A stretch of DNA of 64,000 nucleotides from Whalleya microplaca (taxonomy: Eukaryota; Ascomycota; Sordariomycetes; Xylariales; Xylariaceae), in assembly GCA_022497155.1 (NCBI GenBank), contig MU385742.1, forward strand, positions 124,001 through 188,000, given 5' to 3'. Each line of letters starts with the position of its first letter. The stretch's first letter is position 1. Shown piece after piece: positions 43,644-56,243 of this stretch. Under the pieces are notes generated by a model. The model did not search any database and had not been told where the DNA came from. It saw nothing but the letters and a program-made list of their open reading frames with translations. The translations under genes were made by a program, and so were the position numbers.

Positions 43644-45448
43644 CTACTCCGTAACATTAAGCCCCCCACCCATTTTCAACCGCGTGTCCACGTCCACATT
43701 GACGTGGTCCCGGCGGTCCTGCACGTCGCCGAGCTGCACCCGCCGGCGCGCGTCGATGTACATCATGTACTCCTCGTACGAGTGCGGCAGCACGCGCACG
43801 TCGCGCGGCACCGCGAACGTGTAGTTGAACTGGCCCGTCGGCTTCGCGACGCCGTGCTCGACATCTCTCACCTTGGAGTCGACGCGCACGTGCAGGCGAG
43901 TCACCGGGTTCTGCTCGTCCCTCTGTCGCGGCTCCCCCTCCTCCCCGTCCCCGTCGTTAAGCATGGGAGGATCCGTGTACACGACCGTCGCCGTCAGGTA
44001 CAGCACGGAGCCGACGGGGACGGGGTTGCGGAAGGTGCACGGGTCGGCGGAGATGAAGGTGGGGCGCGCGTGCGCGGCGCTCGCGGCGCAGCAGAACGCC
44101 AGCTCGAACGTCTGCTTCAGGTGGAAGCCGCCGAAGATCATCGTCTGGTGGCGGTTGCGGTACTGCGGCTGCATGATCGCGGCCGTCGAGAGTGCCGTCC
44201 GCGACATCGCCAGCACGTGGCGGGGTTGTCGGAGGGGGTTGGTGGGATCGTGGTACGCGATCTGCCGCAGCCAGATCTTGTGGATTAGTGCTGATTCCGC
44301 GTCGTTGGGCTCGGTCTCCAGGAGAGAGGTCTTGAGCTTTTCTTTTTTGGAAAGAGCTTTGGCTTCCCCGGCCTTGAAGATTTTCTCTTCTTCGGGGGTT
44401 GAGCGGATTAGGGGTGGTATATCTGTACGCGAATCGATGTTAATGAATACCCCTTTCTAGTGAGCTCGGGAGTCACATGTCCCATCTCAGCTGCGAAGGC
44501 TCTAGAGCCGTCTTATATAGGTAGACATGGTTCTCAATATAGCCTGGAATAGGAAGGGAGAACTTGTGAATACGTACTAACGGGTTTCTTCGTCATCGGA
44601 TCAAGAGCCACCATAGTAAAAGTGCATGTCAGTAAAACTATTGTATCATCAGTACGTTCTCTTTTGAGTCAGTCTGGTTTGAAGTTGCGAAGATCCTGGA
44701 TATGTTTTGGGAGCCTTCAACCTCCAGATATGCCACAGTACAGTAATGTTGCCAACAGAAGGAAAAGCGGTGCTACTTACCGTCCTCAGGCTTGCTAGGT
44801 TCGCCTTCGTCTCTAGCTCTAGCGACCTTGCAGGTAATTTCGACACTACTCCTCCCCGATGCGTACGTCACCTGCCCACTGTATTCCAGGTCACATATTT
44901 CTGTCAACGGATGGGAGATGGTGATGCGGTCCAACGCCGCAGTCACCACCGTTACGCCGGGTCCAGTGTGTTTATAGACCACGATACCCGATAAGGCATC
45001 CAAATCCATGAATACCGTGCCTAACCTACACCATATGGGGTCAGAAACAGAGTGTATGAGCCGAGGAGTATAAAGTAGACCTTATATGACCAGAAGAGTT
45101 GATATATGTATCACTGAGCCAGGGATCACGGCCAAGGGGCAGCACAACCCGGTGATAGCTGTCGCTCATCTTCTTCGGGGTGAGGTCGCGCTCTTGCGAC
45201 AGGGCCTCTTCCGAAGCCGTGTTCTTGCCCTCCTGCTGAAGCTTGAATGCCTCGATCCACGGCATCGGCAGCCGGGTATCTGTGAGGCCACGGAATACTC
45301 CGTCGGTACGACGCGACTTCGTCGCATGGAGCCATTTCCTTACTTGGAAAGCACGATGTTTTCCAGAGGCTGCACCTGCGTTCAGGGTCCCAATTCGAGA
45401 AGCCGGCGCCAGCAGTTGCCGGAGAGAGTTGTTCTTGCAAGCCATCAT
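43644..45448 (-). CDS. Mitochondrial acyl-CoA thioesterase, ACOT9-type double hotdog
   Basis: Four exons on the minus strand, 45081-45448, 44781-45025, 44578-44637 and 43644-44422, encode 483 residues. Donors are GTCTAC, GTAAGT and GTACGT with consistent phases; the 60-nt third exon is confirmed by phase. The start is the ATG pair at 45448/45445 followed by an Arg/Ser-rich presequence (KSRRTDGVF). The first hotdog half covers SDSYHRVVLPLGRDPWLSDT and HIRLGTVFMDLDALSGIVVY; the second covers NRHQTMIFGGFHLKQTFELA and FCCAASAAHARPTFISADPC. Proteins of this class hydrolyse long-chain acyl-CoA to free acid and CoA in mitochondria. The linker KPVNIPPLIRSTPEEEKIF is family-typical. Confidence 0.87.
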
Positions 45449-46881
45449 TTGCGTGCGATGTGTGTATTTGTATCTTTTATGCACATGTATTAAAGGCTGA
45501 GATCCGACGTTGCATGGATCTTACATATCTTATGTAAGTAACGTAGCTATTGATGTGAATTAATGTGCATATGACTAGAAGTCGGAGGGATGAGACCAGC
45601 CCCTAGAAATCGACATCAGTATGTAGGTTCCCGGAGATAACGGAGTTGCTCGCTTAATTACAAGTATATCAGTCTCAACGATATTGCTTTACCGAGTATT
45701 GGCACATTCTTGACGCCTTCTACAGCAACTTCATATGGGTTTCTCGAGTGGTTACTCATGATTAGGGAGTTTAATAGAAAGAATTCTGGCTGTTAGGGCA
45801 TTTTGTGCGAAGTCATTGACATGGAAAATACGTTATGTCAACAGTTCTTACATAAATCTAACCTTAAACTACCTTCTCCAGAAACACTCGGATCACTACC
45901 TGAATAAAGTCACATCATCTCCTGTGTTTGGCAAATGGACTTGTTATACATATGTATAAACTTGAAGGTAACATAGTCTAACTGATTATTCTCACTCTGC
46001 ATCTTGCATGGTTACCTAGTGTGTCTATTGCTGTTTGTCTTCTGGCTCTTTCATCTTCTAAGAAAATACCTAGCATGTATCACCACTGATCATATGATGT
46101 GAGAAGCTACATGTGTTAAACGCTATATGATAATATACCGCAAGACACTATATCTAGATCTAGGGGAAGATTACATTTTATCTATTGATTACGACTTGTG
46201 AATTAAGCTTATTAACTGTTTGTGGGAAATCGTCAAATTACCTACCCATATCAACATCTAAAGTCTATATTCCTTGTATAACAATCAAGCTTCTTGTAGG
46301 TATCGTAAAGAAAGAGTGCAACGGTTACATTAACCTTGAATACAGTATATTCCTCAAAGTGTAACACATTAGTAGGTATATATGAGGTATAAGATAGTCG
46401 AACAGTTCCCTCTAGCTAGGTAGACCATTTTGGTATTTGGAGTCGTGGTTTCGTATTATTAATATATTGCACTATGGTAAAGGTCAAGGGCAGGAATAAA
46501 ACTGCCACGTGATAGCCTTGGGACGGTTCATTGGCATCTCATCGTTTAATGTGTTCGTTCTTGCCACAGCAAACAGTTGTGTAGGTATTGTGCCCCATGT
46601 CGCCTACCATTCACTCTTCTCGCCTAAACTTCCCATTGTTCTCATGATTTAAGAATGCACGCCCTCACCCTTGAACGCCGAACTCATCTCGTGTTTACCA
46701 TCTCGTCACGCCCTGCATCTTCAACTTGTAAATGAAGCTTCCTTGAACTTCTACCACAACACCCTGCTCTGCTCAAATGTACGACACTTCTATTCTATAC
46801 GTACATTGAAATCAACAGCCAGGCTCATCGTTTTCAGTTCACTCCTCGGTCGCGTCATCGTACCTTTCGACAAGCGTAATT
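45449..46881. other. AT-rich divergent intergenic region
   Basis: A 1.4-kb AT-rich spacer with no supported gene. The last 250 bp before 46882 are CT-rich (likely the MYND gene leader), and a few small ATG frames there would act as uORFs if transcribed. Confidence 0.4.
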
Positions 46882-48235
46882 ATGTCACTTTCTCAGGCTG
46901 CGGCTGAAGCTGCTTCGGCTAGACAGAAAGCATTGAAGGAGACCTACGCCTTTGTCTATGAATTGGCAGAGAAGCCTGCCCCGAATGATAAGGAGATTCG
47001 CAGTCGCTGTACTTATTGTGATGAACCTGGCAAGAACATCTGCGGCCAATGTCGAACCGCCCGATACTGTTCTCGAGGGTGTCAAGCAAAGGACTGGCCG
47101 GTTCACAAACTACTCTGTGATACTCTTGTGGAATTCAAGAACAAGAACCGACCAACTCCCAACCATGTCCGAGGGATCATGTTCCCCGCTGAAGAGTCAA
47201 AGCCGAAGTACGTCTGGGTGGAACAATTTGAGGAGAACTCCTATTTCTTTCCTGTCATCGACCGTTTACTTGGACCCCAGTAAGTCTCATGGGAAAAGTT
47301 TACTCCTTACAACTCAATAGAATTGATGAGCAACCTATTTGAGGTACATGGGGTTGAGGTTCCCCATACCTCCTAAAATTATCCGGAAAGGGGAAGTTCG
47401 CTAACTCCCGTGTTTGTCTAGTGCTCGATACTCTAACATGGTCAATGATATGAACGACATGCTTGAGCAGGCAGGACATAAAAACATCGGCCATGGACTG
47501 GTAATGATCGGGTTGAATGAAGCCCTCATTCAGAACGTGCCCATCAATAAGAGCATCCTCTCCCTTGGGAAGCCTGGTCAGATGAGAACTTGGTTCGGGA
47601 ATCACATAATCGTTGGCAGAGCACAGAATGCACTTGGCACTCGTGGCCTTACTGTGGACGACGTTGATTCTCGAGACTTCCGCCATGCCGTTGATTTCTA
47701 CCAACATTATCCTCTCAACCCATGCGTCATCAACCCCGAACGCTACACCCTTCCAACTTTACCCGGTCTCATAATCTACTGTGACTCTGCTCGTAATTAT
47801 CTTGAGACTCTTGGGCTTCATTCGCACATGGAGGAGGTCAAGATCTCCCAATACCTTCCGGAGCAAGTATCAGATCACATCGACCAAGGCAATTGCGCCG
47901 TGTCAGCGAAGCTGAAACTTCGGTGGTGTTATCGCCAATATTCTCCTCGGTTAGACTGGCTACAGGAGGAGATTAATGGCGGGGCTCTCCGAAATACGGA
48001 TGCAAGACATTTAGTCCATAAGCTGTGGTCGCCCGACAATATCGGGACGGTTGTGATATTCGACCACTCTGGCTCGCCCGTCATACCTCCTCATATCAAA
48101 GCATTAAACCAATTTATGGACGACAGATGCTTGGCATGCGATGGTCATTGGACGTGGGGAGCCATCGATCGAGGAGCCCCTTTTTGGCATCTGTCCATGA
48201 CCATGGAACCATTTGAGGCTTTCTGGACCTGTTAG
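46882..48235 (+). CDS. MYND zinc-finger protein
   Basis: Two exons, 46882-47279 and 47422-48235, separated by a 142-nt intron (GTAAGT..TCTAG), encode 403 residues. The MYND finger is complete: C43, C46, C54, C57, C63, C67, H75 and C79 with canonical spacing (CTYCDEPGKNICGQC, YCSRGCQAKDWPVHKLLC). MYND domains bind proline-rich partners in transcriptional co-repressors and other scaffolds. The rest (ENSYFFPVIDRLLG, YPLNPCVINPERYTLPTLPG) matches a fungal-expanded group of MYND proteins of unknown function and has no SET domain. Cytosolic or nuclear location is inferred from the lack of signal or membrane segments. Confidence 0.85.
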
Positions 48236-48458
48236 AAGCAGGAGAAGGCGGCTTTCGGCGCGGATTTAACCGACCTTCCGTCGCCGTATGCTAGTAGAGG
48301 GTCCCTGGATGAGGTGGAATAGAAGCTCAAGACAAACTTCTCATGAGCTCTCTGCAATGAAAAAGACACCGACACCGACTGATGAAGGAAGAAAAGCTGG
48401 TACAGTCTAATGGTCGTAGGGGTTTAGACACTGACCTGCATTATCTTCTCGGTATTGG

Positions 48459-48560
48459 TGTCACGAGGCGAGGGTATGAGAAAGAAAATCAACACAGTTA
48501 TTGCAGGAGGAACTAACGAAGAACCAACAATAAGGGATGGGAAGGAAATATAGGAATTTT
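48459..48560 (-). repeat. LTR-like dispersed repeat, copy D
   Basis: On the minus strand: CCTATATTTCC, then GTTGGTTCTTCGTTAGTTCC, TGCAATAACTGTGTTG and TCATACCCTCGCCTCGTGAC, ending in ACA. It matches the distal half of copies A-C. The spacer from 48236 to 48685 holds nothing else supported. Confidence 0.5.
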
Positions 48561-48685
48561 CAGGTCCGTGCGATATCAGGTCACGGGTTCCCAAGGTACA
48601 GACAACCTACGTAGCTTCCCATAATGGACAATAAACAAAATTGCAAGAATAATTCACAAGCACTACCAGATAGTGAATGCAAGAA

Positions 48686-48775
48686 GGTGATATCGTCCAG
48701 AGGTTTAGGACATTGCGTTGTGGGAAACATCGTTCCAACTCCGCAAAGATGGGGGTTCGAATCCCTCTATCATCA
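48686..48775 (+). tRNA. tRNA-His (anticodon GUG) with a 17-nt intron
   Basis: The acceptor GGTGATA (48686-48692) pairs with TATCATC (48768-48774), and A is the discriminator. The D-stem is GTCC/GGAC. The anticodon stem TTGCG (48713-48717) pairs with CGCAA (48742-48746). The loop reads TT-GTG-G, giving anticodon GUG at 48720-48722. A 17-nt intron (48724-48740) follows position 37. The T-arm is GGGGG/CCCTC-like around TTCGAAT. A run of seven T's starts 7 nt past the 3' end, a standard Pol III terminator. Confidence 0.93.
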
Positions 48776-48788
48776 GCATTCTTTTTTT

Positions 48789-49448
48789 GGCGCAAGGTGT
48801 CATTTTTGACATTTCTATCAGATGCTAAACACATGATGGGTAATGGTGTTGTCAACTGTGACCGAAGGGGCCCAGCCAGCACCACTCAGCCACCACTTCA
48901 CACAAGGATATTAGGTATCCTGTAAATACTTATATGATCTGACGGTATAACTGGCTATCCATCGACACTTCAACCAAGAATTTCAGCATAGAACATATTT
49001 GAAATACTGATTAAACTTTATAAGAGTTGCTGGGACTACCTAGGACATCAATAAATATACTTAACCCTATTGTCTAATGAAAACAAAACTCTATATCCTA
49101 TCAAAGATTTATAGACATGTGTTAGGTGTAGAAAATATTAAATATACCAAACATATTGAAGAGGGAAAAAGGGCCCCCCCTTTTGCTTTATTTCATTTCA
49201 TTTTAAGCTTGTTAGATTACACTATATGTTGTCATTTAAAAATATCAATAATACAGTGTAAGGAATGAAACTTCTCAATATAATCAAACTATCATATATT
49301 TGGCTACAGGGACACAAGTTGCGTTTCATGCCGGCGGGCCTATATCAGAGATGATATTGTATCAGCTGAACCATTATTTCAAACTCATATTCATTTTTCA
49401 ACGTATAGAACTCGTTATAAACTATGACCTCTCGGCAAGCTGACAAGC
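48789..49448. other. AT-rich intergenic region
   Basis: Very AT-rich spacer, including a CCCCCCC run near 49174-49180; no gene supported. Confidence 0.4.
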
Positions 49449-50259
49449 TTAGTCATCATTGCCACTTGGTGGTAACCCCTCGGTACCTTTCCCATAGTCC
49501 TCACCAAACCTCTTTCCACCGATGAACAACGGTTTTGTATCCTGCAACACAAACACCATACGCGCCCACGAGGTGGTGCTCGGGTTGCGCCAGGCGTGCA
49601 TAGTAGCTCTCTGGACAGCTATATCCCCACGCTTCATGCGCGTGACACTGCCGTCATCGAGCAGCATGTCGAGCTCGCCCTCCACAACAATGCCGAAGTC
49701 GAGTGATTGGGTCCTGTGCATCATACATTCGTACCGCGGTCCGAAGTCCACCATCCGACAAACGCTGCCGCCCTTCGTGGCAAGCCCAAGCTTACCACCA
49801 GAGATTATATTATCGTGGAATTTCACGTCGGCATCATTGTTCAAGTCTGGTGGAGAAGGGTTCGTGTAGATTTGGTTAAATCCCACTATGATATATATGG
49901 TTAGTCATTTTGGTGTAGTACCCCGAAGGACCTCGGGTAAGTTCGAATCTGTGGTTTACGTCCCCGCCTCATACGAGCTTGAGGGAACCAGCTGCCCTGA
50001 ACTGGTCCGTAATGTATGGATTTGACAAAATGATAAGAGGACTGTTTAAGGAATTCAGAAGCTACATACTCACTCCGCCTTCAAACGCGGTCCATTGAGC
50101 TGGCCGCACCGAGTGTACAACCGCCGTCCCCGCATCGTTGTGACCAGTTAGGTACGTAGTGGTGCTAGGAAGGTCCGTAGAGAGCTGCGGAGATGGCACA
50201 GGCAGTGGTTTCTTGTCCCCATCTGATACGCCAGGAGTAGTCTTCTGGGTGGGTGACAT
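49449..50259 (-). CDS. Cupin-domain protein
   Basis: Two exons, 50070-50259 and 49449-49885, joined across a 184-nt intron (GTATGT donor), give 208 residues from the ATG at 50259 (MSPTQKTTPGVSDGDKKPLP). The cupin barrel contains DFGPRYECMMHRTQSLDFGI with the metal-binding His in motif 1 region, VVEGELDMLLDDGSVTRMKR, and GDIAVQRATMHAWRNPS as motif 2. Such single-domain cupins occur in fungal biosynthetic and detoxification loci as isomerases, lyases or binding proteins. Substrate unknown. It is co-oriented with the RTA1 gene (stop near 50748) and the Zn2Cys6 regulator, so a shared role is plausible. Confidence 0.8.
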
Positions 50260-50747
50260 ATTCGCAACTTGGGGTTCGTGTTTATATCTTGAGGATATCG
50301 ATTTCAAGGCCTGGTCCCGGTTCGTAACAGGTTATGTGGTGGAAATACACAGGCCTACGTCAAGATAGTAAAAATCCCGAAGAATCTGGGGATACACACA
50401 TGCATTGTACACTGGTAGAATAATCCGGACCGCCCGGCGTTGTCTTATATGAGATCATTGGTCACACAGTATGAGTTTATCCCGGGGCCGCGGTTGGGGT
50501 AACTCCGCTGACAGGGGCCTCGGCCCGGGCCGGAGGGCACATTACTGACTACCTCTTGAGCGTAATACCAATACAGTTTAACTAACTACCGATGAAACGG
50601 AAGCTATAAACTAAAATATTATCCGCTGACTATGCACACCATGCCTAAGCGCCGTACTCTGACCTATGTCGTGTTTATTCGTTACCACATTTGATATCGA
50701 TATAGCTTTGTCATCTCCCTCATAGATATAATCCACATACTCGGCAG

Positions 50748-52057
50748 TTATACATGCAAGGAGGACATCTCTTCAGTGTCTGATGATTCGTCAAGTTTTC
50801 TAAATTGCTTCTTCTTGCGGAATAAGCCCAAACAGGTTTTGAAAAATCCCTGCATCTCTGATTCTGGGCCAACAAGCACTGATCCTGGATGTATTAAGTT
50901 GAAAGCAAGAATTGCTAACAGCATCGGCGTGCCTTCGAGGACGTAGAAGTATGTCTCGTTAGTGACTAAGGGGTTTGATACGCCGGTTGATCCAGATGAG
51001 AATTCGACAAGCCTGAATATGATACGGATCTGGGCAATCGTCTTAGCAACGAGCACCAATTATGACTGGCCAACACTTACAGTGATGAATATCAAAGATG
51101 CGTATAGCGTCAATAATAAGGGAAGCCAGCCGGATTTCAAGCTTGTACGTGGGCTTATATGCACAGAGTTGCGCATTTCTAGGTGGAACCTAGCTGCAAA
51201 GGCAACGAACACGACGATGAAGCACTGTTGCAAGCCAATGCCGCCCATATAGATATGAATAGCTCTTAACTTCTCGTCTGCTGGCGCCATGGGACCGGCT
51301 AGGCTGCCCCCGACGAGTTGGACCACGAAAGCCACGAAGTCAAGGGTAACAAAGCCAGCAGCTAAAACAGGCGCGGGTATGTTGTAAACCTTGTGCGACG
51401 GAAGAAAGAAGTGAATCATTCGAGCAAGGACCATGTAGGCGAAAGCGTTGACCCCTGTAGATAGACACCTATTAGCTAGTACGAACGTGCAAAAGGCAGT
51501 AGTACTTACAAAGGGGTGAGAGCAGGATGAAGACCTGAAAAACGAGATAAACACCAGTGTTCTGTTGATAACGAGTACTGGCGGTGCGGAAAACGTAGGC
51601 GATGGTCTCCCAGAAACTCGCCATGACAATGACCCAGCAAAATTTCTGTAACGTACCATCAGCGCACGTTTTTAGAGATGAGAAGCAGTACCTCGGTTAC
51701 CTTCCTGTAGGCCACTGCCTGGTATATGTGAGCGCATGTTAGGAGTCCGAAGAGAATTGTAAAGGCCAAGGCAGCTGAGAAACTGGGGTAGTAGTTCCAA
51801 ATAGCGTGACAAGTCCCCGGAGGTAGATATCCATTCGGATCTGGCTGTATGGTCTGAATACAAGTTGGTATAGCTATATCGATAGTCTTTCCTGGTACTG
51901 TGACATGATCGTTGGTAATGCCACCTATGGTTATGTGATGTGTCGTTAAAAAAGTAGATGCCGGAGCATTTGTTATTGTTGCCGTCGTTTGTTCCACCAC
52001 GTCTCGGAAAACCTTAGTCACGCTGGCCGTAGCCAATGCCAAAGTTGGTGTGGCCAT
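50748..52057 (-). CDS. RTA1-family seven-span membrane protein (lipid-translocating-exporter type)
   Basis: Four exons, 51701-52057, 51510-51645, 51081-51454 and 50748-51029, encode about 382 residues. The first donor could instead be 9 nt further on. An extracellular N-terminus with CIQTIQPDPNGYLPPGTCH precedes the membrane domain: SAALAFTILFGLLTCAHIYQ, KFCWVIVMASFWETIAYVFR, LWVNAFAYMVLARMIHFFLP, FVTLDFVAFVVQLVGGSLAG and IRIIFRLVEFSSGSTG. The span-5 QLVGG and the final R-x-x-E signature (RLVEF) are hallmarks of RTA1/RTM1/RSB1 proteins. Yeast members confer resistance to 7-aminocholesterol or molasses toxin, or move sphingoid bases. The Ser/acidic C-terminal tail (DESSDTEEM) could be phosphorylated. 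Which lipid or toxin it handles is unknown. Confidence 0.88.
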
Positions 52058-52645
52058 GGATAGACTGAGCTGAGGATGAAGATAGACGGGGAGTATGCAA
52101 AGCGATGGATACTAGAATGGGATTGAAGCTTAAGCCGGTGTCGATATTGATAGTTAATGTCATTTTCAACTTGAAGCTCTGGATTTGAACTCCTTTTCAA
52201 TCTAAACTGATAGATATCTCCAGACTCGGCTTCAAGCACTGCCCTACGGTTGAGACTACCAAGTCATTGGGAGCCTACTACCGAAGGAATACATAGTCCG
52301 AACTGACCAATCACAACCAAAATATTTTACCGGGGTCATTCTCAGGACTACCCCTAGAAGGTAGCTAATTAAGCAAATACGACTAGTAAACCTCCTAACA
52401 ACTTTAAATATCTAATTATACTACCTCCTAGCTCTGGCGCAGTCGAAACGCGACAGGGCTCATGACACTACTGCGGCGCATTCTATAACAATTCCTTTGA
52501 CGGAAAGAAGTAACAGCCACAATGTCACCATCTTCAGCACATGTCGCAGTCATCATTCGTTCATGCTTGTTGCATTTACCACAGTGCACGTTGCGGTCTA
52601 TTAAGGTCATTCAATCAGTTCCTCTAGCTACTATTAAATATACTA

Positions 52646-54237
52646 TCAGGTCATTTCGATGAGATATTCAGGCTGAAGATAGATGTCGCCTTCAAGATTG
52701 CGCCTGTAAAAGCCAGCTGCTCTCTCAAAAAACACCCGGCCATATAAATCTACCCGTTTCGTCGACCTCGGATCTGTCGTAGAATCCCGTACTCTCATCT
52801 CGTCAGGAGGCAGACCAGGCCAAGCAACTGGGCCAGAAGGCTGGCCTGACTCATCCAGTAGAACACCATGCTCGATTTCGACGATGCGACGTCCTGCTGC
52901 ATACATCGTAGATACATTCCATAGATTTTCCCTGGATACCCCGAGTTTCTTCATCAATGAAAGCGCCTGGACCCGAGTAGGGAGGCAGCGGCATTTCATT
53001 GTGATGAAGTAGAGAAGAGGCGTGAACCCCATTTCGAATATGAAACTTGAGGCAACCTGTGAATCATCTGTTTCAGAGGTCATTGACGAACACAGCTTAG
53101 CAGCCCTGTCGACCATCCAACGGAACTTCGGAATGAACATGTCGTAGGCAGTCTCATGATATGCAAAAGGTGTCTCCACCCAGACTCGGGCGACCTCATA
53201 CCTCATCACTATGTTACAAAGCGATGCATCTCGCTTCTTGGATATGCATTGTCCAACTTCAAGTCCTGAGAAACTGACGTGCCAGTCATCTAGCATGGCT
53301 CTGATGTCATGTTGTTCTGACAGAAGCTCGGGAGATATAGGGTTATGCTGTTGCGCTCCAAAGCGGTAGGTATCTCCTTGCCGTACTAACCGGACAGTTC
53401 TAGTCACAATCCCATCCACATAGTACTGTGCCTTCTCCAATGATTGGAACGACGCGGGAATCTTGTTGTCTAAGCCAAGCAGTTTGGGAAAATGCGTACT
53501 GTTGGTTCCAAAGAAGAAAGGAAAAACTGATAGGCGGCGGAAGATAGGGGAGAGGTACTCTTTCGTCCATGCATAAGAATCCTCGACAGTCTCCAGGATA
53601 AATATGCCGTGCTTGCAATGTTCAATTGCTGATTCTCTGTTTCCCAGCAGGAACTCGATGCAAACAAAAAGCACGCATACTAAGAGCACTAAAGGTTCAT
53701 TCTCCATTGCCTTCAACTCCCGAATTGCGCGATTGTAGTGGTGAAGCGCGAATCCGTTGCCAGCTTGCAGCTGTGTAGCCTTTGGGTTGGAGTTCAATTC
53801 CTCGTATAGAGAACTGATGGCAACGATGGAATGTCTGACTGCAGGTTCAAAACTGCCAAATTGGATCACCAGATTGGTCCAGAAATAAGGGTCCATCGCA
53901 CCTGGCAACGAGGGTCCGGCGATCTGACAGAAATACTGGAGAGCTCGTCTCTCGCCTACGTTATCAACGCTGGGGAACAGATGACGCGGACGGTGCCACG
54001 ACAGACTCGATGTAGCAGTGGCTGGTGTGTAGCCGTCACACTTGCGTCCAGTGGTGACGCATCGCTGGCAATGGGGCTTTCCCTCATCGCATTTTATCTT
54101 GCGAATCCTGAAGCATATTTTAGTATAATGGCGAGAATGAAGTATCTGCTGCGTGCACTAGAATCGCTACAACAATCGTCTACGTACTTGCATGTTAAAC
54201 AGCCTGTTCTAACCTTCGAACTGCCCTTTCGAGCCAT
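52646..54237 (-). CDS. Zn2Cys6 fungal transcription factor
   Basis: Two exons: a 50-nt first exon (54188-54237) and 52646-54107, together 503 residues. The first exon (MARKGSSKVRTGCLTCK) carries the first two zinc cysteines; a short intron (GTACGT..TTCAG) splits the zinc cluster. The assembled motif is C13-x2-C16-x6-C23-x6-C30-x2-C33-x6-C40, a perfect Zn(II)2Cys6 spacing, with the RKIKCDEGKPHCQRC core. The rest is the fungal-specific middle region (ERRALQYFCQIAGPSLPGAM, SFEPAVRHSIVAISSLYEEL). The C-terminus has no obvious acidic activation domain. It is probably the local regulator for the adjacent RTA1 and cupin genes. Without the short first exon it would look like a zinc-less protein. Confidence 0.92.
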
Positions 54238-55586
54238 GGAGGCTATTTCAAGTGAACGTCGAGGATGTGGCGTCGAAAGGCTGTATGTAATGTTGTTGTG
54301 GTCCTTAGATCCGAATGAACCAGTGAAAACTTAACGGCTTCAGACTAATTTAAGGTAACTGAGATCTGAGGATTCACAAAGCGTGTCTCCGCCGAGAGAA
54401 CGTAACACACATGGCAGCGTGCGACATTATGAGTAAGATGTTGATGAATAAGTCTCCCGCAGTACCGCAATCTGACATCTGGGGTGCTGGGAGTCGAAAC
54501 ATGGCGTCAAGGATGTGAAGTGGAGATGAAATCCGAGGTAACAAATCAAGTTCAATATTATTAAAAAGTAGCCTAGATTTTACGTGGATGTAACTTCAGC
54601 TCTCCTGCGCGCTGAGGAGGCGCAGCCGTTAGTGCAACAGTTAAGATCATACTCCAGGACTGCCTCAATCCTTCGTGCCTGTTAGTGGCGTTATACAAGA
54701 CCTAGGCCGACTGGATGGCTTAAGTTATCTACTTATAGACGAAAGATGCATCATCGCCAAGCCCAGCTAAGAGAATCTAAGCCATCTTATAAGTATAAAG
54801 TTAGGTTAAGTATTATTGACAACTTTCAATTCTGCACGTTATTGTACCCGCGGGCATTGAGCTTTAGAGGGAGAACTAGACCTCTAGAGTCTAGAAGATT
54901 GATATACGCTAGAACGATAGGCAAGTCTCCATAGGTACTTATTCAGTCTATAGAGGATAACCTTTATTTGATCCTTAACGTCAATTTACTGTCAACAAAA
55001 GGACTTAAGTCGTACTATGTATGATCACAGGAAGAACCATCTATATGTCAATTTCTCTCTGAATAGCATTAGAGGAGTACCTTCCAAGCGGCCGGAGATG
55101 CAATCTCATATGCCTTCTTAGTCCCCCAAACCTCCCCACTACCGTTCCAATAATTTCCTAACGTGCACCTGCAAAATACCCCTTTCTGCAATGAAGCAAT
55201 AGGATATTTAGACCATAACAGGACATTGTTCCCCAGCAGTCCCTGTATCTCCCTTATATCAGAAAGGCTTGAGGATAGGCCCTTCTTGGTACAGTAAGAG
55301 AACTATCTTCTTCTATCGACGAGTGCTAGCAGAGACGTAAGCTAGCCACTCCAGGGTTAGTGTGTCGTTAGATCTTATATGGTCTGAAGGGGATGTTTCT
55401 TAATCAGCTGTATAGGTACGTGAATCCGCAACATGCAAGTTTGACGACATACTCAAAACGAGACGCAATTTTATTCATTGTGGTATTTGGAAATGAAGTA
55501 GTAAAGTTTATGACAGTGAACCCGCCTTATCTCGACCTGCCTGTCATACCCAACGCCTTTTCATCCCCACGCAAAGAGGTACTGAT
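54238..55586. other. AT-rich intergenic region
   Basis: No supported gene in 1.35 kb. Frames of about 60-70 codons (54746-54934, 55393-55602) lack family features. It presumably carries the regulator's promoter near 54240. Confidence 0.4.
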
Positions 55587-56243
55587 TTACATTCCGTTGT
55601 AGCGGCCTTCGCCAGCGCTTATGTACATGACATCGACGACCATGTAGTCAGCGGTAGTTACAGCGGTTCCTGTAGAAATAGTTGTTAGAAAAGACCATGT
55701 GATAACGGAAGAATTACAGTTTACTTACCATCGGACCACTTTACCTTCCAGTCGTTGCTACCGTCAGGAAAGGCAAGCCATTGGCCTTCGGCATCGTTGG
55801 TGACCTTGTTATCAACAATACGGAAGGTGTCGAAAACGGCAACACTGCCGTCATCAGGAACGATGCTATCGGGATTCATCATATCCACCAGAGTCAACAG
55901 ACCAGGGGGGCCATAAAGTCCGATAGAGTGGTCGACAAAGCCCACAGGGTAGGTGTGTAGCTCGTTACAGCCTTCCTTGGTGCTGTCAACTGGGTATACT
56001 TTGACGGGTTCGATGTCACCTCCGAAGAGTCCAAGAGTGGAGTTGTTTATTGCTAGGAATCGGCCATCCAGATCTTCATTCATGGGGCTAGGACTTATTA
56101 GACAAAAAGGGCAGATGGGGTCGGTGCTGCGCTTACCTAGAGACCTGGAGCTGGTAGAGATCAAGCTGTCGCTCCACTACAGGCGCAGCGGAAGCTAGTG
56201 TGGCAGCAAGGCCGAGAGACAGAAGATTGCCGACGCACTTCAT
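55587..56243 (-). CDS. Small secreted protein, three exons
   Basis: Exons 56137-56243, 55729-56087 and 55587-55669 encode 182 residues; the introns are 49 and 59 nt with GTAAGC and GTAAGT donors. The signal peptide is MKCVGNLLSLGLAATLASAA followed by PVVERQ. The mature protein contains NEDLDGRFLAINNSTLGLFG, KEGCNELHTYPVGFVDHSIG, DDGSVAVFDTFRIVDNKVT and TTADYMVVDVMYISAGEGRY. One cysteine remains in the mature part, so it is not a typical Cys-rich effector. The beta-rich composition resembles fungal cell-wall-associated secreted proteins, but I do not recognise the family. It stands alone between AT-rich spacers. Confidence 0.75.
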
